Below are positions 1-10,977 of a stretch of 64,000 nt of DNA, piece by piece. The notes under the pieces are model-generated. The model saw nothing but the letters and a program-made list of their open reading frames with translations. It did not search any database and had not been told where the DNA came from. Every line of letters starts with the position of its first letter. Position 1 is the first letter of the stretch. Both the position numbers and the translations under genes were made by a program. Origin of the DNA: Meandrina meandrites (lineage: Eukaryota; Cnidaria; Anthozoa; Scleractinia; Meandrinidae); assembly GCA_963693305.1 (NCBI GenBank), contig OY855903.1, positions 32,951,598 through 33,015,597 of the forward strand, given 5' to 3'.

Positions 1-190
1 TCCTATCGAACAAGGGTACGGTAATCGAACGTTTGATTGAGTTCGATTACTGATCGTTCGGTAATCGAACGTTCGATTGTGTTCGATTGACAAAATTTTA
101 TATTGAGTGCGATTATGTTCGATTGAGGTCAGCAATCAAACGATTGGTGTTCGATTGGGTTCGATTACCGAACTGTTCGATTAGATACGC
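1..190. repeat. Degenerate GTTCGATT-rich repeat
   Basis: The motif GTTCGATT and its variants (TTCGATTG, TAATCGAAC) recur at irregular spacing across the first 190 bases in both orientations. It looks like the edge of a decayed satellite or transposon end that continues beyond the window. The two short opposing open frames here are by-products of the repeat. I see nothing definable from 190 to 370. Confidence 0.5.
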
Positions 191-370
191 CGGGGTTAAT
201 GCATCGCAAATCGCTTTCAATACTAACCTTTCCCCAACGCATACTACATGCAAAATAGTCGAATCTCGAAGAGATCTTTGATTTTGTTCTAAAACACCTT
301 TACACACATGGTGGAATCTTCTCCCAAAGTTTGGAATGTTATTTTAAAAACCGTAGAGCATGTCTGTATT

Positions 371-1148
371 TTAGGGCCTGTTTACATGGAGGTGGGGAAC
401 CCCGGGCAGGTGAGGTAACCCGCCTAGGTGGGGTAACCCGCCTCTCCATATAAACTCTCATTTTTTCTCGATCGCGTTTACATGATAGGTGGGGTAACCC
501 GCCTTGGCAGGTTGCCCGGTCTGCTGGGTAGGGTAACCCTCCTAGCCGGGGTCGCTATTTGCCATGTAAACGTTTCAAGGTGGGGTAACCCGCCTACCCG
601 GGGTCGGTTCATGTTACCAATACGCGCCAAATCCAAACCAACAACCAAACGCCCGCCATATTGGAACCGCAACAACATGCTTCAGTCTCGAGGATAGACT
701 TGCTCCAAGTGTAAATGATAGCGAGGGATAGCAAGGCCTCGTATAATAAAGTCTATCTCGAGGATGTCAGCGTGGGGAGCTTTTTCGCCAGGTTCATCTG
801 CTTAGTGTCGAAGGCCGCAATCAAGATGGCAATCAGGAAGAATCTGAAGGTATTCAAATTTCAAGTGATGCTTTAAGTGAAGGCCCGAACGAAGCACGCG
901 CTTCTTCTCTACTTAGACATCAGTCGATAACACAAAGCAACGAAAAACGTTGTCTCTGCCAACGAAAATCATGCTGTGAAAAAAAAAAAAAAAACAAGAA
1001 ATCTCTGCCACGCTATTTTCTCAAGGAAGTTAACCCCGGGACCCCGGGGTGATAAGATTGCGTGTAAACGCGAGCTATTTTTCGACCACGGCTGGGCGGG
1101 TTACCTCACCTACCCAGGCTCCCCCACCTCCATGTAAACAGGCCCTTA
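371..1148. mobile_element. PIF/Harbinger-type MITE, 772 bp
   Basis: Terminal inverted repeats begin GGGCCTGTTTACATGGAGGT at 374 and end with the reverse complement at 1145. The trinucleotide TTA flanks both ends (371-373 and 1146-1148). A TWA target duplication with GG/GC-rich ends is the hallmark of PIF/Harbinger. Subterminal copies of GGGTAACCCGCC recur at 410-450, 490-545 and 575-600, and in inverse near 1095. No transposase frame is present, so it is non-autonomous. A short poly(A) lies near 980-995. Confidence 0.8.
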
Positions 1149-3180
1149 CTCTCTCTCTCTCTTGTTTGATGAACCCACAAAATCGGAGAAATCTTATCTG
1201 GAATTTTTATAATGTTGTCTTTCGCCTCCTTTGGGCGTTGCGACCTCTGTTTCTTCTCACAATTTGACGTGTCGGTCTTACAAAGCACGGTGCCGGTAAT
1301 ACAAAGCAAGCATTCAAACAATTAAGTTTCCAACTCACAAAGAAGTCCTTTGTTTCTTCATCGAATAAATATATCGTGAACTGTTGTGCTTTGAAACTTC
1401 CTTAAAAAAAGACTTAACGGCAACACCTTTCATTGAAAACATGCAAACTTCAACGTCCAATGCAATAAGCGCGAAAAAGCTCGATAATAACAGACTTAGT
1501 TAAAGGCCTGCTAGAAATATAACGCACGCAATGTATCAAAAACAAGCAGATACTGTTAGAGACATTAACTGAAAAGATAACTGTCGAACAATTAAGAACA
1601 ATTGCTGTGTCTTCTGAGTTCAATTAGCTTATTGTGAACATATGAATGCCAACAAGTCTGACGGCTAAGCATACTATGTACAGATCGTTAACCCCGGACG
1701 TAACTGTGTCAATAGGTCTTTCAGGCGTTTCTTCCTTACTTTCTAATCAAATATAAAAAACCAACTCGATATTGGATGCCTTTTTCAAGTTTCCTGGCCG
1801 GCGCATCTCAAAAAGCGCGCTTTCGTGTCCTGATCGCCATACTTCTTACTTCTACATACTCGCATCTTTGTATTCGACTTACCTCAGCTTTCAATCGAAG
1901 CTTCTGTCATTTGCCTCGTCAAGATGCATGAGTGAAACAGAACTCATACGAAAAGGAAGAACATCACTTCCAATGTCGTCTCATCTATCAACTTTAAAAT
2001 ATACGGCAAAAAACTGAAAGCGAGAAGCCAAAACTCCTCCTACCCAAACTTGCTCCAAAGGAATGTGCAACCAAAGCCATCACGTGATTAAAGGCTCCCA
2101 AGGGAAAATTTAATCCGCTCTGAGAACATGTCAGAAGGAGTGTCAGAATTAATTTTCGTAAAATAGCATTCTCTCTACCTTTTTTATCTTTCTTATATTG
2201 AATCAGTTCAACGCCTGGCACTCGGAGTGACCCCGGGTTAACTTTTTCTCCAAATGTGTCTCCAGATGTAAATTACGGACTCCATTCCAATCATTCCTGA
2301 GTTGCGTGGCGTGTTGTTGTTCAAAGGAAACCAGAGATTTGTAGCCTGCGTGTGATAAGCGCAGAAAGGGGAGGAGAGGGAGGGGAAAACGAGGAAGAGT
2401 GAACCTCGTCTCCAAGGCCACTTTCAAGATAGCGGGAGGTCCGGGCGGGTCTGTCGGGCCAGAGGCATCCCAAACTCTTGATGCGATCGAATCTTATAAG
2501 CGTATGTACTTCAGGTTGTCACGTCTTGCTCGATACGCGGTGTTGTGTTTATTTACAAGTTTAGAGTGTTCTATAATTAAGATACTGTATGGAGTTTACA
2601 TCTAAAATAACGTGGAATAAAAAGGCTCAATGAAATAAAATTCTACCTTCTTAATAATTAAATAAATGAAATGTACTCTCACTTGCTTGATTTCTGTCGT
2701 CCTTTAGACTCCTTTTGGGCTATTTCGTCGTTTTTATGAGATTTTAAGGCTATTGTTGCCTTCAATTGAATCGTGAATTTGGGAAGCCTGTGGTCGGGCG
2801 TTCCCCAGTCCCTCTCCCTTTTTCCCTCTCTTTTCCACCCTCCCCTCCTCTTTCGACGCCTGCCCAGCAGTTTACAAAAATTGTAAAAAGTACTTTTCCT
2901 CAAAGACCATTCTATGTGTTACGGTCAGCCTTTCTGTTTTTCAGTTTTTTGTATCCCAAATTTTCCTGATCAGATCCACCAGGATCCGGGTCCTTTGCTT
3001 TGTCCGTTGGCCCTTTCTCAAGTTTAAAGTTTTCATTTGTTACGGATAGTGCAATCGTTTTCAGTTCTATTGCTTTCCCCACTGTATCCAGGAAAGAAAG
3101 AATCCTTGTACATTTCACAGGGTTGCAAAATTCGAAAAAATTGAGTAAATACCAGTGGAACTACTTCTGCAATAAACGCT
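1149..3180. other. Intergenic stretch, nothing recognised
   Basis: There are only short overlapping frames with low-complexity translations. A CT run (1150-1164) and polypyrimidine tracts (2800-2860) are present. Inverse GTTAACCCCGG-like words near 1687 and 2230 may be transposon remnants. No splice-consistent coding exon or known domain was found. Confidence 0.5.
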
Positions 3181-3395
3181 AGGGCGGGAAAACGCCGCGC
3201 ACAAACGCAAAAATCGAACACCACGAAATCCCCTTACGTTGGCAAACGCGCGAGGCCGCGCGTGGAGGAATACTGCGCTTCGCGCTCGCAGGCCGTTTCG
3301 CGTGGGTCACGATATAAAGCGAGCAAGAAAAGCCTCGCGGTTTTATGTTTGAAGTTATTCGCGGTCTGTGAAGTGACTGAGGCGTGTACAGGCCC

Positions 3396-3505
3396 GCAAA
3401 TGATCCCGGGACCGCAAATGATCCCCAAAGTGGACCGCAAATGATCCCAGGACCGGAAATGATCCCCAAATTGGACCGCAAATGATCCCAGGACCGGAAA
3501 TGATA
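3396..3505. repeat. 41-bp tandem repeat
   Basis: The motif pair GCAAATGATCCCAGGACC / GGAAATGATCCCCAAATTGG alternates about 2.7 times, giving an 18 + 23 bp composite unit. It follows a CpG-rich stretch (3180-3330) containing GCGCG runs. No coding role is evident. Confidence 0.8.
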
Positions 3506-3664
3506 GCCTCCCCATAAAGGATAGAAAAGTGTGAACTCACGAATTTGGACAGTGGATTTAAAATTACATAATCCACAGCGATTTTAATACAACAGTTAAT
3601 ATATAGATTTAGGCAGGCCTAAAAGCAGAGCTCCCATTTATTAATTTATTTTGCTCGAGTTAAT

Positions 3665-4541
3665 TACCGTATTTACCCGTGTATAAGTCGACCTTTTTTT
3701 ACCTCAAAATCGGTCCAAAAAATCGTCCTCGACTTATACATGGGTCAAAATTTTCGACCCAAGCACCAGTTAAATAAATTCTGCACAATTAGCATAACAA
3801 TTGTTTTTATATGTTATCAAACATCGTGTAAACAACAGTACAGGTTACAATGTCCTTTCGCTTTGCTGTGTCGTTAAATTGGCAGTTCAAGTTGGAATTC
3901 CTTACGATTTGTCCGCTTAATATAAACCTGAATGCTGTAGAGACTCACTGGCACAAGGTTTGAATAAAGGGCTGACAGTTTCCACTCATAAAGCTGTAAA
4001 ATCCACTAGAGAAAAACATCTTTCTGCATGATCTTTCTCGCTTCGAACTTCGCTACTTAGTAACCTGGCATGATGCAAGCACATGTAGTTATTAGTTACC
4101 AGTACCTCACCAATTTTGTAGCTTGGTTACCAAGTACCACGAGCGAGCTTGGCACGTTGTTTATCGAGTCATTTTCAAAGGTTTTTGGTTTAACTTGGTG
4201 TTTTGCTTGTCTTCTAAAGCCACTACTATCTCTCCACAATTACAAAGGTTCGTTTCTGATTAGTGTGTTTGATTTTTTAAGCCTGTTTCAAAACTTATGG
4301 ACAAAATGCCTGATAAACATGTGTTGCAAAAGCGCTCGCGTAAGTACGATAATAAACTTCACATTAAAACTTGCTCTGACTTTTTCATGAAGTACCTCCA
4401 CATGAAAGGAAATTCTAAGAAACACAGGGTTAGTTTTCCAGGAAGATTCTTACCCAGAAACGAAGAAATGCTAGTTTATGGCCTCAAAAATAGGGGGTCG
4501 ACTTATACACGGGATCGACTTATACTCGGGTAAATACGGTA
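3665..4541. mobile_element. TA-flanked inverted-repeat transposon, 873 bp
   Basis: The left end reads CCGTATTTACCCGTGTATAA from 3667 and the right end is its near-perfect inverse, finishing at 4539. Each end is bordered by TA (3665-3666 and 4540-4541). The terminal block is partly duplicated at the right end (GTCGACTTATACACGGG then TCGACTTATACTCGGG). A TA duplication suits the Tc1/mariner-pogo group, but the superfamily is an inference. Two overlapping plus-strand frames (4070-4390 and 4297-4533) run into the right repeat. They show no DDE motif I can recognise, so I treat the element as non-autonomous or decayed. Confidence 0.8.
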
Positions 4542-5430
4542 CAGTCTTACCAAATAAGTAGCCAACTATATTTCTAAGCTTATACAGTGGCCCATATAGG
4601 TACCAAATAATTTTAATCGCTCATCAGTTAAACTTGAGAGAGCGTACACCTAAGAAACGGCCGATGAATTTTGCTTGAAAAATAGATCGGGCTGATTTAA
4701 ATATTATAAGTACAGGTTACCAAACCATAAATAAAAATGTATTTCATTTGTTTCAGTATCCTTTACTTTCAAAAATATTCACTCGCGAAGTTTGGTCGGC
4801 GGACGACGTCAAAATTGGACCGAAACATGCTGTTTCGAAAAGAGCCTCAAAATTTATTTTCGCAGCATGAATCGAACTAAATCCACCATTAAAGTGAAGA
4901 AAAATACTTAGTTAAGGACTCTAGCGGGATAACGATCGAAATATTTAAAAGTAAAACGTCGAAATTATTATTTGACTGTACTGCACTAAATCAACAATAG
5001 CAATGTGACTGATTTGTAGAGAATTAATACTCGAAAGTGGCACCAGGTCTAAAGTTTTAATACCCCTATATCACACACATGAAGGATACACTTCAAGTTT
5101 ACGGGGAAATATTTGCGGCCCGTGCAAATTCGTAGTGTAAAAATTCGTTTAAGGAGGCTCACAATGGTTTCCAGCACTTTTCCAGTTCTTAAACTTTGAT
5201 GAGTCAGTACTACAAATCGTTATCAGTTGCTGCTACAATAATGATATGAAAAAAATGTCCAATCATTGCTGAACAAGTTGTAGCCATTTTCATGACGTCA
5301 TTGGTTACCAGAGCAACAGTTTAGCCTGTTAAAAACACCGTTAATTTTGCCTTTAAGTGCTTACAACTCAAAAACGAGCACGGTGACCCTCATTTTTTAT
5401 TATTGAATAATGATTAGCATGATAAGATGA
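4542..5430. other. Intergenic stretch, nothing recognised
   Basis: AT-rich sequence without a convincing exon. A fragment CAGTGGCCCATATAGG near 4585 resembles words at 6359 and 31394 (TATACGGTGGCCCA) and may be a shared transposon end. Confidence 0.4.
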
Positions 5431-5550
5431 AACTTTTTGCAAAGTTAAAAAAAATTCTATCTAGCGGTTATAGAGCCACCTTAAATTTTCGAAAATTTAA
5501 GGTGGCTCTGAAACTGCTAGATAGAAATTTTTTTAACTTTGCAAAAAGTT
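5431..5550. repeat. 120-bp foldback palindrome
   Basis: The two 60-base arms (5431-5490 and 5491-5550) are near-perfect reverse complements with no loop; the centre is TTTTC|GAAAA at 5490/5491. The arms begin AACTTTTTGCAAAGTTAAAA. It could be a very small MITE or a foldback insertion, but no target-site duplication is obvious. The open frame that spans it (5427-5990) is an artefact of the stop-free hairpin. Confidence 0.85.
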
Positions 5551-5764
5551 GCAACTTAACGTGTTTATCATTATTATTATTTAACAAGGAATTCATAAAT
5601 TACAGCAATGTTGCAGAATTTTGGCAATTTTTTTCAGGTGACTGTCCTCCATCCCGGGATTCCTACTTCCTGAGTTTTCTTCTCCCAGCTGTCATATTAC
5701 CCTCCCATCTCCTATTCTCACAGGGTCCCGCACCCCCTGTCCCCCTCTATCCACACATCACTAG

Positions 5765-6235
5765 TAAACAATATTCTTTCAGACATTTAAAAGTAAATTG
5801 GAAAGTCAAATATAGCACTTGCAAAATTTTCATAAAAACTCTAACTAGCAAATTGTTTATTTCTTGCAGCTTATGCCACCAAAAAAGACAATATGATGGC
5901 ATCAGAGATACGCACAGCACTCCGATACAAAATTGCTGGACTGATAAGTTTACATGGAGAGAAAAGGGAGCACCAGACAAGACAACCTAGCTAGACTCTC
6001 TAGCAGCAGATATCAGGTGAACAATTCTTTCAGACAGATTTAAATGTAAATTGAAAAGTCAAACAAAATAAGCACTTGCAAAACGTTCATAAAAATTAAC
6101 TCTAGCAATCATTAAACTAATATTGTTTCTTGCAGGTTAATTTGCCAACAACAAAAACTTACACAAGGCCCCTGATATATGCCGTACTCAGAGGAGCAAG
6201 ATTGACACAGACATTTTGGAATCAGATTAGTTTTT
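5765..6235 (+). repeat. Tandemly duplicated intron/exon-like block
   Basis: The stretch at 5775-5872 (TATTCTTTCAGACATTTAAA through TTTCTTGCAG) is repeated with divergence at 6022-6136. Both copies end in a good 3' splice acceptor. Behind the first acceptor a short frame encodes residues such as MASEIRTALRYKIAGL and stops near 5990. Behind the second, a short stretch ends near 6229, followed by an AATAAA-like signal near 6309. This may be the 3' end of a decayed spliced gene with a duplicated terminal exon. I do not recognise the product. Confidence 0.3.
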
Positions 6236-6410
6236 GAAATCTGATTTTTCCTGTTAACTGTCTTATATATTTGTGTCGATCTTTAATACATTCAAGAGTT
6301 TTTTTAACAATAAATTTCTTTTTCTTTTTACTGAAGTGTGGTTTTATGAAGACTGCACTATACGGTGGCCCACAAGTGCAATCCTATTTCCAAACGATAC
6401 TCCCAGTTTA

Positions 6411-6727
6411 AATCTTCACTCTGAATTCTAAATCTTCACTCTGAATTCTAAATCTTCACTCTGAATTCTAAACCTCACTCCTAATTCGAAAAGTTCACTC
6501 CGAATTCAAAAAGTTCACTCTGAATTCGAAACCTCACTCCTAATTCAAAAAGTTCACTCCGAATTCGAAAAGTTCATTCTAAATTCGAAATCTCACTCCG
6601 AATTCGAAAAGTTCACTCCGAATTCAAAAAGTTCACTCTGAATTCGAAACCTCACTCCTAATTCGAAAAGTTCACTCAGAATTTGAAAAGTTCACTCCGA
6701 ATTCGAAAAGTTCACTCCGAATTCAAA
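6411..6727. repeat. 19-20 bp minisatellite with EcoRI sites
   Basis: About 16 units follow the consensus AAAAGTTCACTCCGAATTCG. The first three are AAATCTTCACTCTGAATTCT, and later ones alternate with AAACCTCACTCCTAATTC. Many units carry GAATTC. Unit types are interleaved, which suggests a higher-order pattern of repeated amplification. Confidence 0.9.
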
Positions 6728-6829
6728 ACCCCATTCACTGCCATATTATGTCGCAAGAGACTGGATCGAGCTATATGGAAATGCATCATGGGTTGATGTC
6801 TCTTCGCCATCTTGTTCGTACGAAGCAGC

Positions 6830-6920
6830 ATGTTTTGCTCAAACTGTGGACATAAATGTGAAGACACTGGCAAGTTTTGCTCGAACTGTGGGCATAATGT
6901 CGTCAAAAATTGTGATAAAG
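6830..6920 (+). CDS. Zinc-ribbon gene, first coding exon
   Basis: The exon starts at ATG 6830 and ends at a good donor (AAAG|GTATGT), leaving one base (phase 1). Its 30 codons contain two CxxCGH modules, FCSNCGH at residues 2-8 and FCSNCGH at residues 16-22. This is the zinc_ribbon_2 pattern of four paired cysteines binding one zinc. It opens a plausible multi-exon plus-strand gene, because the exons at 7384, 7768 and 12198 all enter in phase 1. In cnidarian genomes, from memory, such amino-terminal ribbons occur in large families of G2E3/HECT-like proteins; that link is inference. The EcoRI minisatellite lies about 100 bases upstream. Confidence 0.6.
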
Positions 6921-7383
6921 GTATGTAGATCTTATTTTCATCACTTTTGTGGCGACAACTCGTGAGATCAGCAAAGACCACATGGCCACAGATGTAATCC
7001 TACACTACTTTAGTTATTGAGTTTTGGCGGACTTTTTGCTCTAGTATATACTTACCAATTCAATGCCCCGGAGGCCGCTTATAGCCAAAAAGTTTATGTG
7101 TAATTCTAGCTGAAATCGCTCAAGCTGTAGACAATAATGTATCAGTCAAATTGAAGGTTCGACATCCCCCCGGGCATTTGAATTTTTAGGGTTTACCCCG
7201 GTGTAAGAACCTATGATATTTTGCTTTGTTTTGGAGCTATTGTTTTCCTTCTCTTTATTGTTTTTGACGCTCTTTGTTGCTTTGTTCGTCACCGGTGAGT
7301 TTCACAGGTTCTTACCTTCAATTTGACTGATACATAATGTAAACTTGACTAACATGCAGCTATATTTCAATATTTGACAACAG

Positions 7384-7446
7384 CTCTGCAGTTTGTGAGG
7401 CCACAACTACATGTAAACCCTGGTCCCTCTACATCATCCGCCTCCG
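7384..7446 (+). CDS. Zinc-ribbon gene, exon 2
   Basis: Acceptor TTGACAACAG and donor CCTCCG|GTAAGG bound a 63-base exon that enters and leaves in phase 1. It encodes a linker containing HVNPGPSTSSAS. An alternative acceptor at 7357-7359 (CATGCAG) is also in frame and would add eight residues. No folded domain is visible; the Pro/Ser/Thr-rich peptide looks like a disordered linker. The motif NPGPST is repeated in the next exon, suggesting internal exon duplication. Confidence 0.5.
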
Positions 7447-7767
7447 GTAAGGGACCAATTGCTTATTATGTTACATGCAGAGGGGACATTGTCATTATTA
7501 CGAGGGGTACAATTTACAAATCTTGTGAAGGGGGGAGGTGCATTCGAAAAAATAACATCCATCTAATTATTTTAGAGGGTGCACAAAGTTGTTTGACACT
7601 TAGAAAAATTGTGTTGAGGTTTGTTTTTTTGTGAGTGTCATACCTTCTTTTGCAAGACAAAATTATTAGAAAGAGTGTAGAGCATTTAGTGTGCTAGCAT
7701 TGCCTGGTTAGCATTGCATACAGTTTCTTTTGGTGAAATCAACTGACAAAATATATTTTTTCCACAG

Positions 7768-7815
7768 CGGCACATTTCAGTTTCAACAATCCTGGTCCCA
7801 GTACATGTGTACAAG
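7768..7815 (+). CDS. Zinc-ribbon gene, exon 3
   Basis: A 48-base micro-exon lies between TTTTTCCACAG and ACAAG|GTAAGT. It is phase 1 at both ends, so it can be skipped without a frameshift. It encodes AHFSFNNPGPSTCVQ, repeating the NPGPST motif of exon 2. Strong splice sites and conserved phase support it, although it is too short for independent proof. At least one more exon must lie between this and 10978, because that exon enters in a different phase. Confidence 0.45.
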
Positions 7816-8989
7816 GTAAGTCATTATCTAGAGAATATCTTTGGGTTAAATTAACAGTCAAATGTACTGATCAAATCAAAACCTCAACATTACCTCCTCC
7901 CACCCTGGGCATACCCCATGAAATTAATATCAATTTTGTTGATTTTTTTAGATTTCTTTTTATTTACTGTTTCAAAAAAAAGATGTTCACTAATTACAAT
8001 GCAGTATTTATCTACTTACTTACACTTGATATAACTATTATTTATTTATACTGTTTACAATCAAGTTAAATCTTGCACTTCATTGATTCATACGTGTTGT
8101 TAGATAGACAGTTATCGACATCAATGTGCCCAGGTGTGTGGGAAATAATTTGACATCAGTGGCCAATATTAGGGTGGCATTTGAACAAAATGTTTGACCC
8201 GAGGGGTGGGAACTGGGGTCACCCAGTGGGAGGGAGGGGGAGGGTATGTTGAAGTTGTGCTTTGATCAGTATTGTTAGTGTGTTTCCAGAACATACATGT
8301 ATCCACAACCCACACCCACCCCCATGTCCTCTTCTCATAGAGTTTCATTCTTGGGCCCCTGAGCTTGTTAAAAAAAATGTTTTCACAGTCATGCACAAGA
8401 TGAACTTCATTTTTACAGTCTTGATATACAATAATTAAGTGGCCAACAGAAGTACATAATCTAGAAGTCCACATCTAGCATTGGGGCGCATGCTATCGGA
8501 TTCACGTGTGTGCTATTTTTAGAACATAAGTCGAACGTGCATTACTTGTAAAGATCTATATTGGTTCACGTTGTTTTTACTCGGGCTTCTACAAAGAATG
8601 TAGAAAAGCCTGAGTTTAAAAATGGGAATCGCCCTCTGACGTCTTCTGCGCTTGAGCAAGACATGAGTATGCGTAGGAAAAGGTCAGCGGACGGGGACGT
8701 GTTTTATTGCACGGAGGCACGAGGTCGACACGAGGTGATAAAGTGAAAAGCGATACACGGTACGAAGCTGTCTCGTTTGACTCTCTTTTCGGTAGAATCT
8801 CAAGGATTGTAAAGGTTGAAATATTTAGTGTGATTTCTAGAACGCGAAATCGATTGTACACCCACACTGAAACATGTCGATGACTACTTCGGAGCGGGTA
8901 GGTGCATGAACTTTAATACGAGAGAACTTTACGAGCGAACTCTTCCGAGTGAAACCTTTATCAGAAGCCTAGATTTTATAGTGAGTTAT
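7816..8989. other. Intronic or intergenic stretch, nothing recognised
   Basis: No supported exon was found. From about 8535 a word (TTACTTGTAAAGATCTATAT) matches the start of the dispersed repeat at 9349, so 8535-9540 may be one decayed mobile element. Confidence 0.4.
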
Positions 8990-9250
8990 CTAAATAATGG
9001 AGTTTGAAACGCTATTGGTTTCATTTTTCTCTGTAGTGAAATCTGCTTTCTTTGCTTTTAGTTTGTCAACTTGCCCTATGTCTTGTGAATTCTCTGCGTT
9101 TTGTTTTGCTCTAGACTTTGAATTCTCTGCTTTCCGTTTACTTTGTGACTTCTTCTCAATTTCCCTTATATGTTCTGCATTATGTGGTCTTCGTTTTCTT
9201 TTAGAATTCTTATTAATTTCTCTTATATGTAAAGGCCCTATTGGGCCACG
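8990..9250 (-). pseudogene. Lys/Arg/Glu-rich repeat protein fragment
   Basis: On the minus strand a frame of about 85 codons ends at TAG (8990-8992). It contains imperfect repeats of about 19 residues, HIREINKNSKRKRRPHNA then HIREIEKKSQSKRKAENS then a shorter third. Charged repeats of this kind precede Helitron-like helicase proteins in some cnidarian genomes, from memory. No Rep or helicase motif is present here, so the family is uncertain. The frame sits between two copies of the TTGTAAAGATCTATA repeat end (about 8547 and 9353), so it probably belongs to that element. Helical, nucleic-acid-binding character is expected from composition only. Confidence 0.4.
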
Positions 9251-9348
9251 ACTGTTTTTTAAGCGATGACGTCATCGTTTAATGTGTTCGTGCGAGTTCT
9301 TGTCACTTTTATTTACCAAGTGACGAATTAAATCGTTGAAGTCAAACT

Positions 9349-9538
9349 TGCATCACTTGTAAAGATCTATACGGATTTACGTTGTTTTTCATTTTGTTTT
9401 GCATTGGTTGTAAAAGAAGCAAGCTCCAAGCAGGCAAATTCAAGTTTGCGTGTTTTTGTGCTAGCGTGTGTACACTCTTTTCCCTGTACAGCGTGTACGA
9501 TTGACGTTCAATTTCCGGAATGTGTTTTGATAGTGCAT
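9349..9538 (+). repeat. 190-bp dispersed repeat, copy 1
   Basis: Starts GCATCACTTGTAAAGATCTA and ends GTGTTTTGATAGTGC. A copy differing at a limited number of positions lies in the same orientation at 63053-63240. The sequence between 9540 and 10200 has no recognised feature. Confidence 0.85.
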
Positions 9539-10206
9539 TTGGATCTTAACACAACATCAAAGGGCTACTTACTTTCAGCATAACCCAGCTGTAACTGGCT
9601 ATTAGACAAACCCGCAATCAGATTGGTTTCTATCGGCTTTCAAAAGTTGACTCAGGGCTGCGCCCCTCACCAGCTATCAGCCAAAAGAGACCAAACAGGC
9701 CCATAGCCCGTATAGGGCAAAAATAAATCGAAAACGATCCCATGTGAGATCTCTTACCCGGTACACTTAGATGAATTGTATTTTCTGCTCAAGATTTTGC
9801 CCGGGCAACGAAGTTCTGCTCGGCACAGCTGACAAAGTAGACATTCACTATGCATAACAAATTGCTGCAATTCGACGCGAGCGCGTTATGCGAATCTCAC
9901 GGTGTTTTTGATTAAATTTTGATTTTTTTAGTTTACAACTTATATTTTTTGTGTTATTGATTTTTTAAAAAAAATTCTGCCTGAATTCCGCTCCCAATGT
10001 GCTTCTGCCGGCATAACTACCACTGCCGAAATAGCGAATTATTCTCAAAATTCTCCACATTTATTTAAGCGTATCATCACCCAGACTGTGCACGGCTGTT
10101 TTTGCTCCATGTCTGTCCCACTAGGGACCTTTTTAGCTAAGGACAATCAGTACACCGAATCGATATGCCGAGCTCAGGACTAAAACTATCTTGGACGCTT
10201 TCTCAC

Positions 10207-10332
10207 CTTCACATGTTGGTTCCTCCTCGGTCCAGTTGCCGATTTCATTACAAACTCTGACAAATGGTCCCCGGAGTCGGTAGCCTTTTTTGCACTTGTA
10301 AGTAACATTTTTACCTCTCCAAAATTCACTTC
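10207..10332 (-). CDS. Sushi (CCP) domain partial exon
   Basis: Read on the minus strand, a 126-base segment encodes the carboxy-terminal two thirds of a complement control protein module: VTYKCKKGYRL, then VRVCNEIGNW, then PTCEG. The YxC, GYxLxG, C, GxW and PxC positions all fit. It ends ACATGTGAAG|GTGAGA, a good donor in phase 1, the usual phase for sushi exons. A possible acceptor (ATTATAG) gives phase-1 entry but omits the first cysteine. The first part of the module may be on another exon, or lost: two stops lie upstream in frame, while an adjacent frame (ECSACNLKL) looks related. Sushi modules are extracellular. No neighbouring minus-strand exon was found, so it may be an isolated relic. 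Confidence 0.5.
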
Positions 10333-10375
10333 CTATAATTTCAAATTACAAGCAGAACACTCAATAGTGGAGGGA

Positions 10376-10540
10376 GTATGCTTCGAATCATCATTTCAAA
10401 AAATATTAAAACAAAAGGAGGAAACTCAGAGCGCTATTGAAATAGCAGATTATAGCTTAAAAAGATCATTAAAAGATGGTGATGTAGACTCTCTAGTAGT
10501 AAACAAAAAAATAGGGAGGACAAGGACATATCAGTTGTAG
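10376..10540 (+). other. Unassigned open stretch, 54 codons
   Basis: A stop-terminated plus-strand frame with a charged, helical-looking translation (including KQKEETQSAIEIADYSLKRS) follows a possible acceptor near 10370. It could be a terminal exon, but I recognise no family and no partner exon. 10541-10800 holds nothing clear. Confidence 0.2.
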
Positions 10541-10807
10541 CTTCAATACCACAATAGTGGCCAGGAGCGGGTTACAGCTCTACTTGAACAGGGTTAGCAC
10601 ATGTAAGGAGAGACTGACCGTTACTTTGTTTAGTATCCGTTAGATGTTAATTTTGTCTTTTACGGTCAGTATTTGGAATTACGTCGTTTCTGGAAGTAGA
10701 GAGTTGACTGTAATTTGCTGTTTGTTTTTCTAAGACAAGTAGACTAATATTTTTTCTTCTTTTGTTTTTAGCACAGAAGATGTTGAAAGTACATGTTTTG
10801 GTGATTG

Positions 10808-10977
10808 TTCGGGGGTGGCGGGCAGAGTTTCGGCTTCGCCCGCTTTTTTTCTGCCTCCAGCAATGGCGGGAGTGCAAATTTACGTTTCTTTCCTCAATGT
10901 ATTTTTTGAAATTCCATTGAAGTTACACTTTAGTTGGCACTTTTGAAATATTTTTTTGCTTTTTTAAATCACACAGA
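10808..10977 (+). repeat. Duplicated intron segment, copy 1
   Basis: The segment runs from GGGGTGGCGGGCAGAGTTTC to the acceptor TTTAAATCACACAG just before the exon at 10978. A clearly related copy occurs at 38083-38260, and the first 30 bases recur near 53618. The stretch GGCGGGCAGAG...CGCCCGC forms a small hairpin. It appears to be an intron fragment copied with part of the neighbouring exon, or a short interspersed element. Confidence 0.75.

Noticed and set aside
5427..5990. 187-codon open frame
   Set aside because: It begins inside and reads through the 120-bp palindrome; the hairpin lacks stops by chance and the residues resemble no domain.
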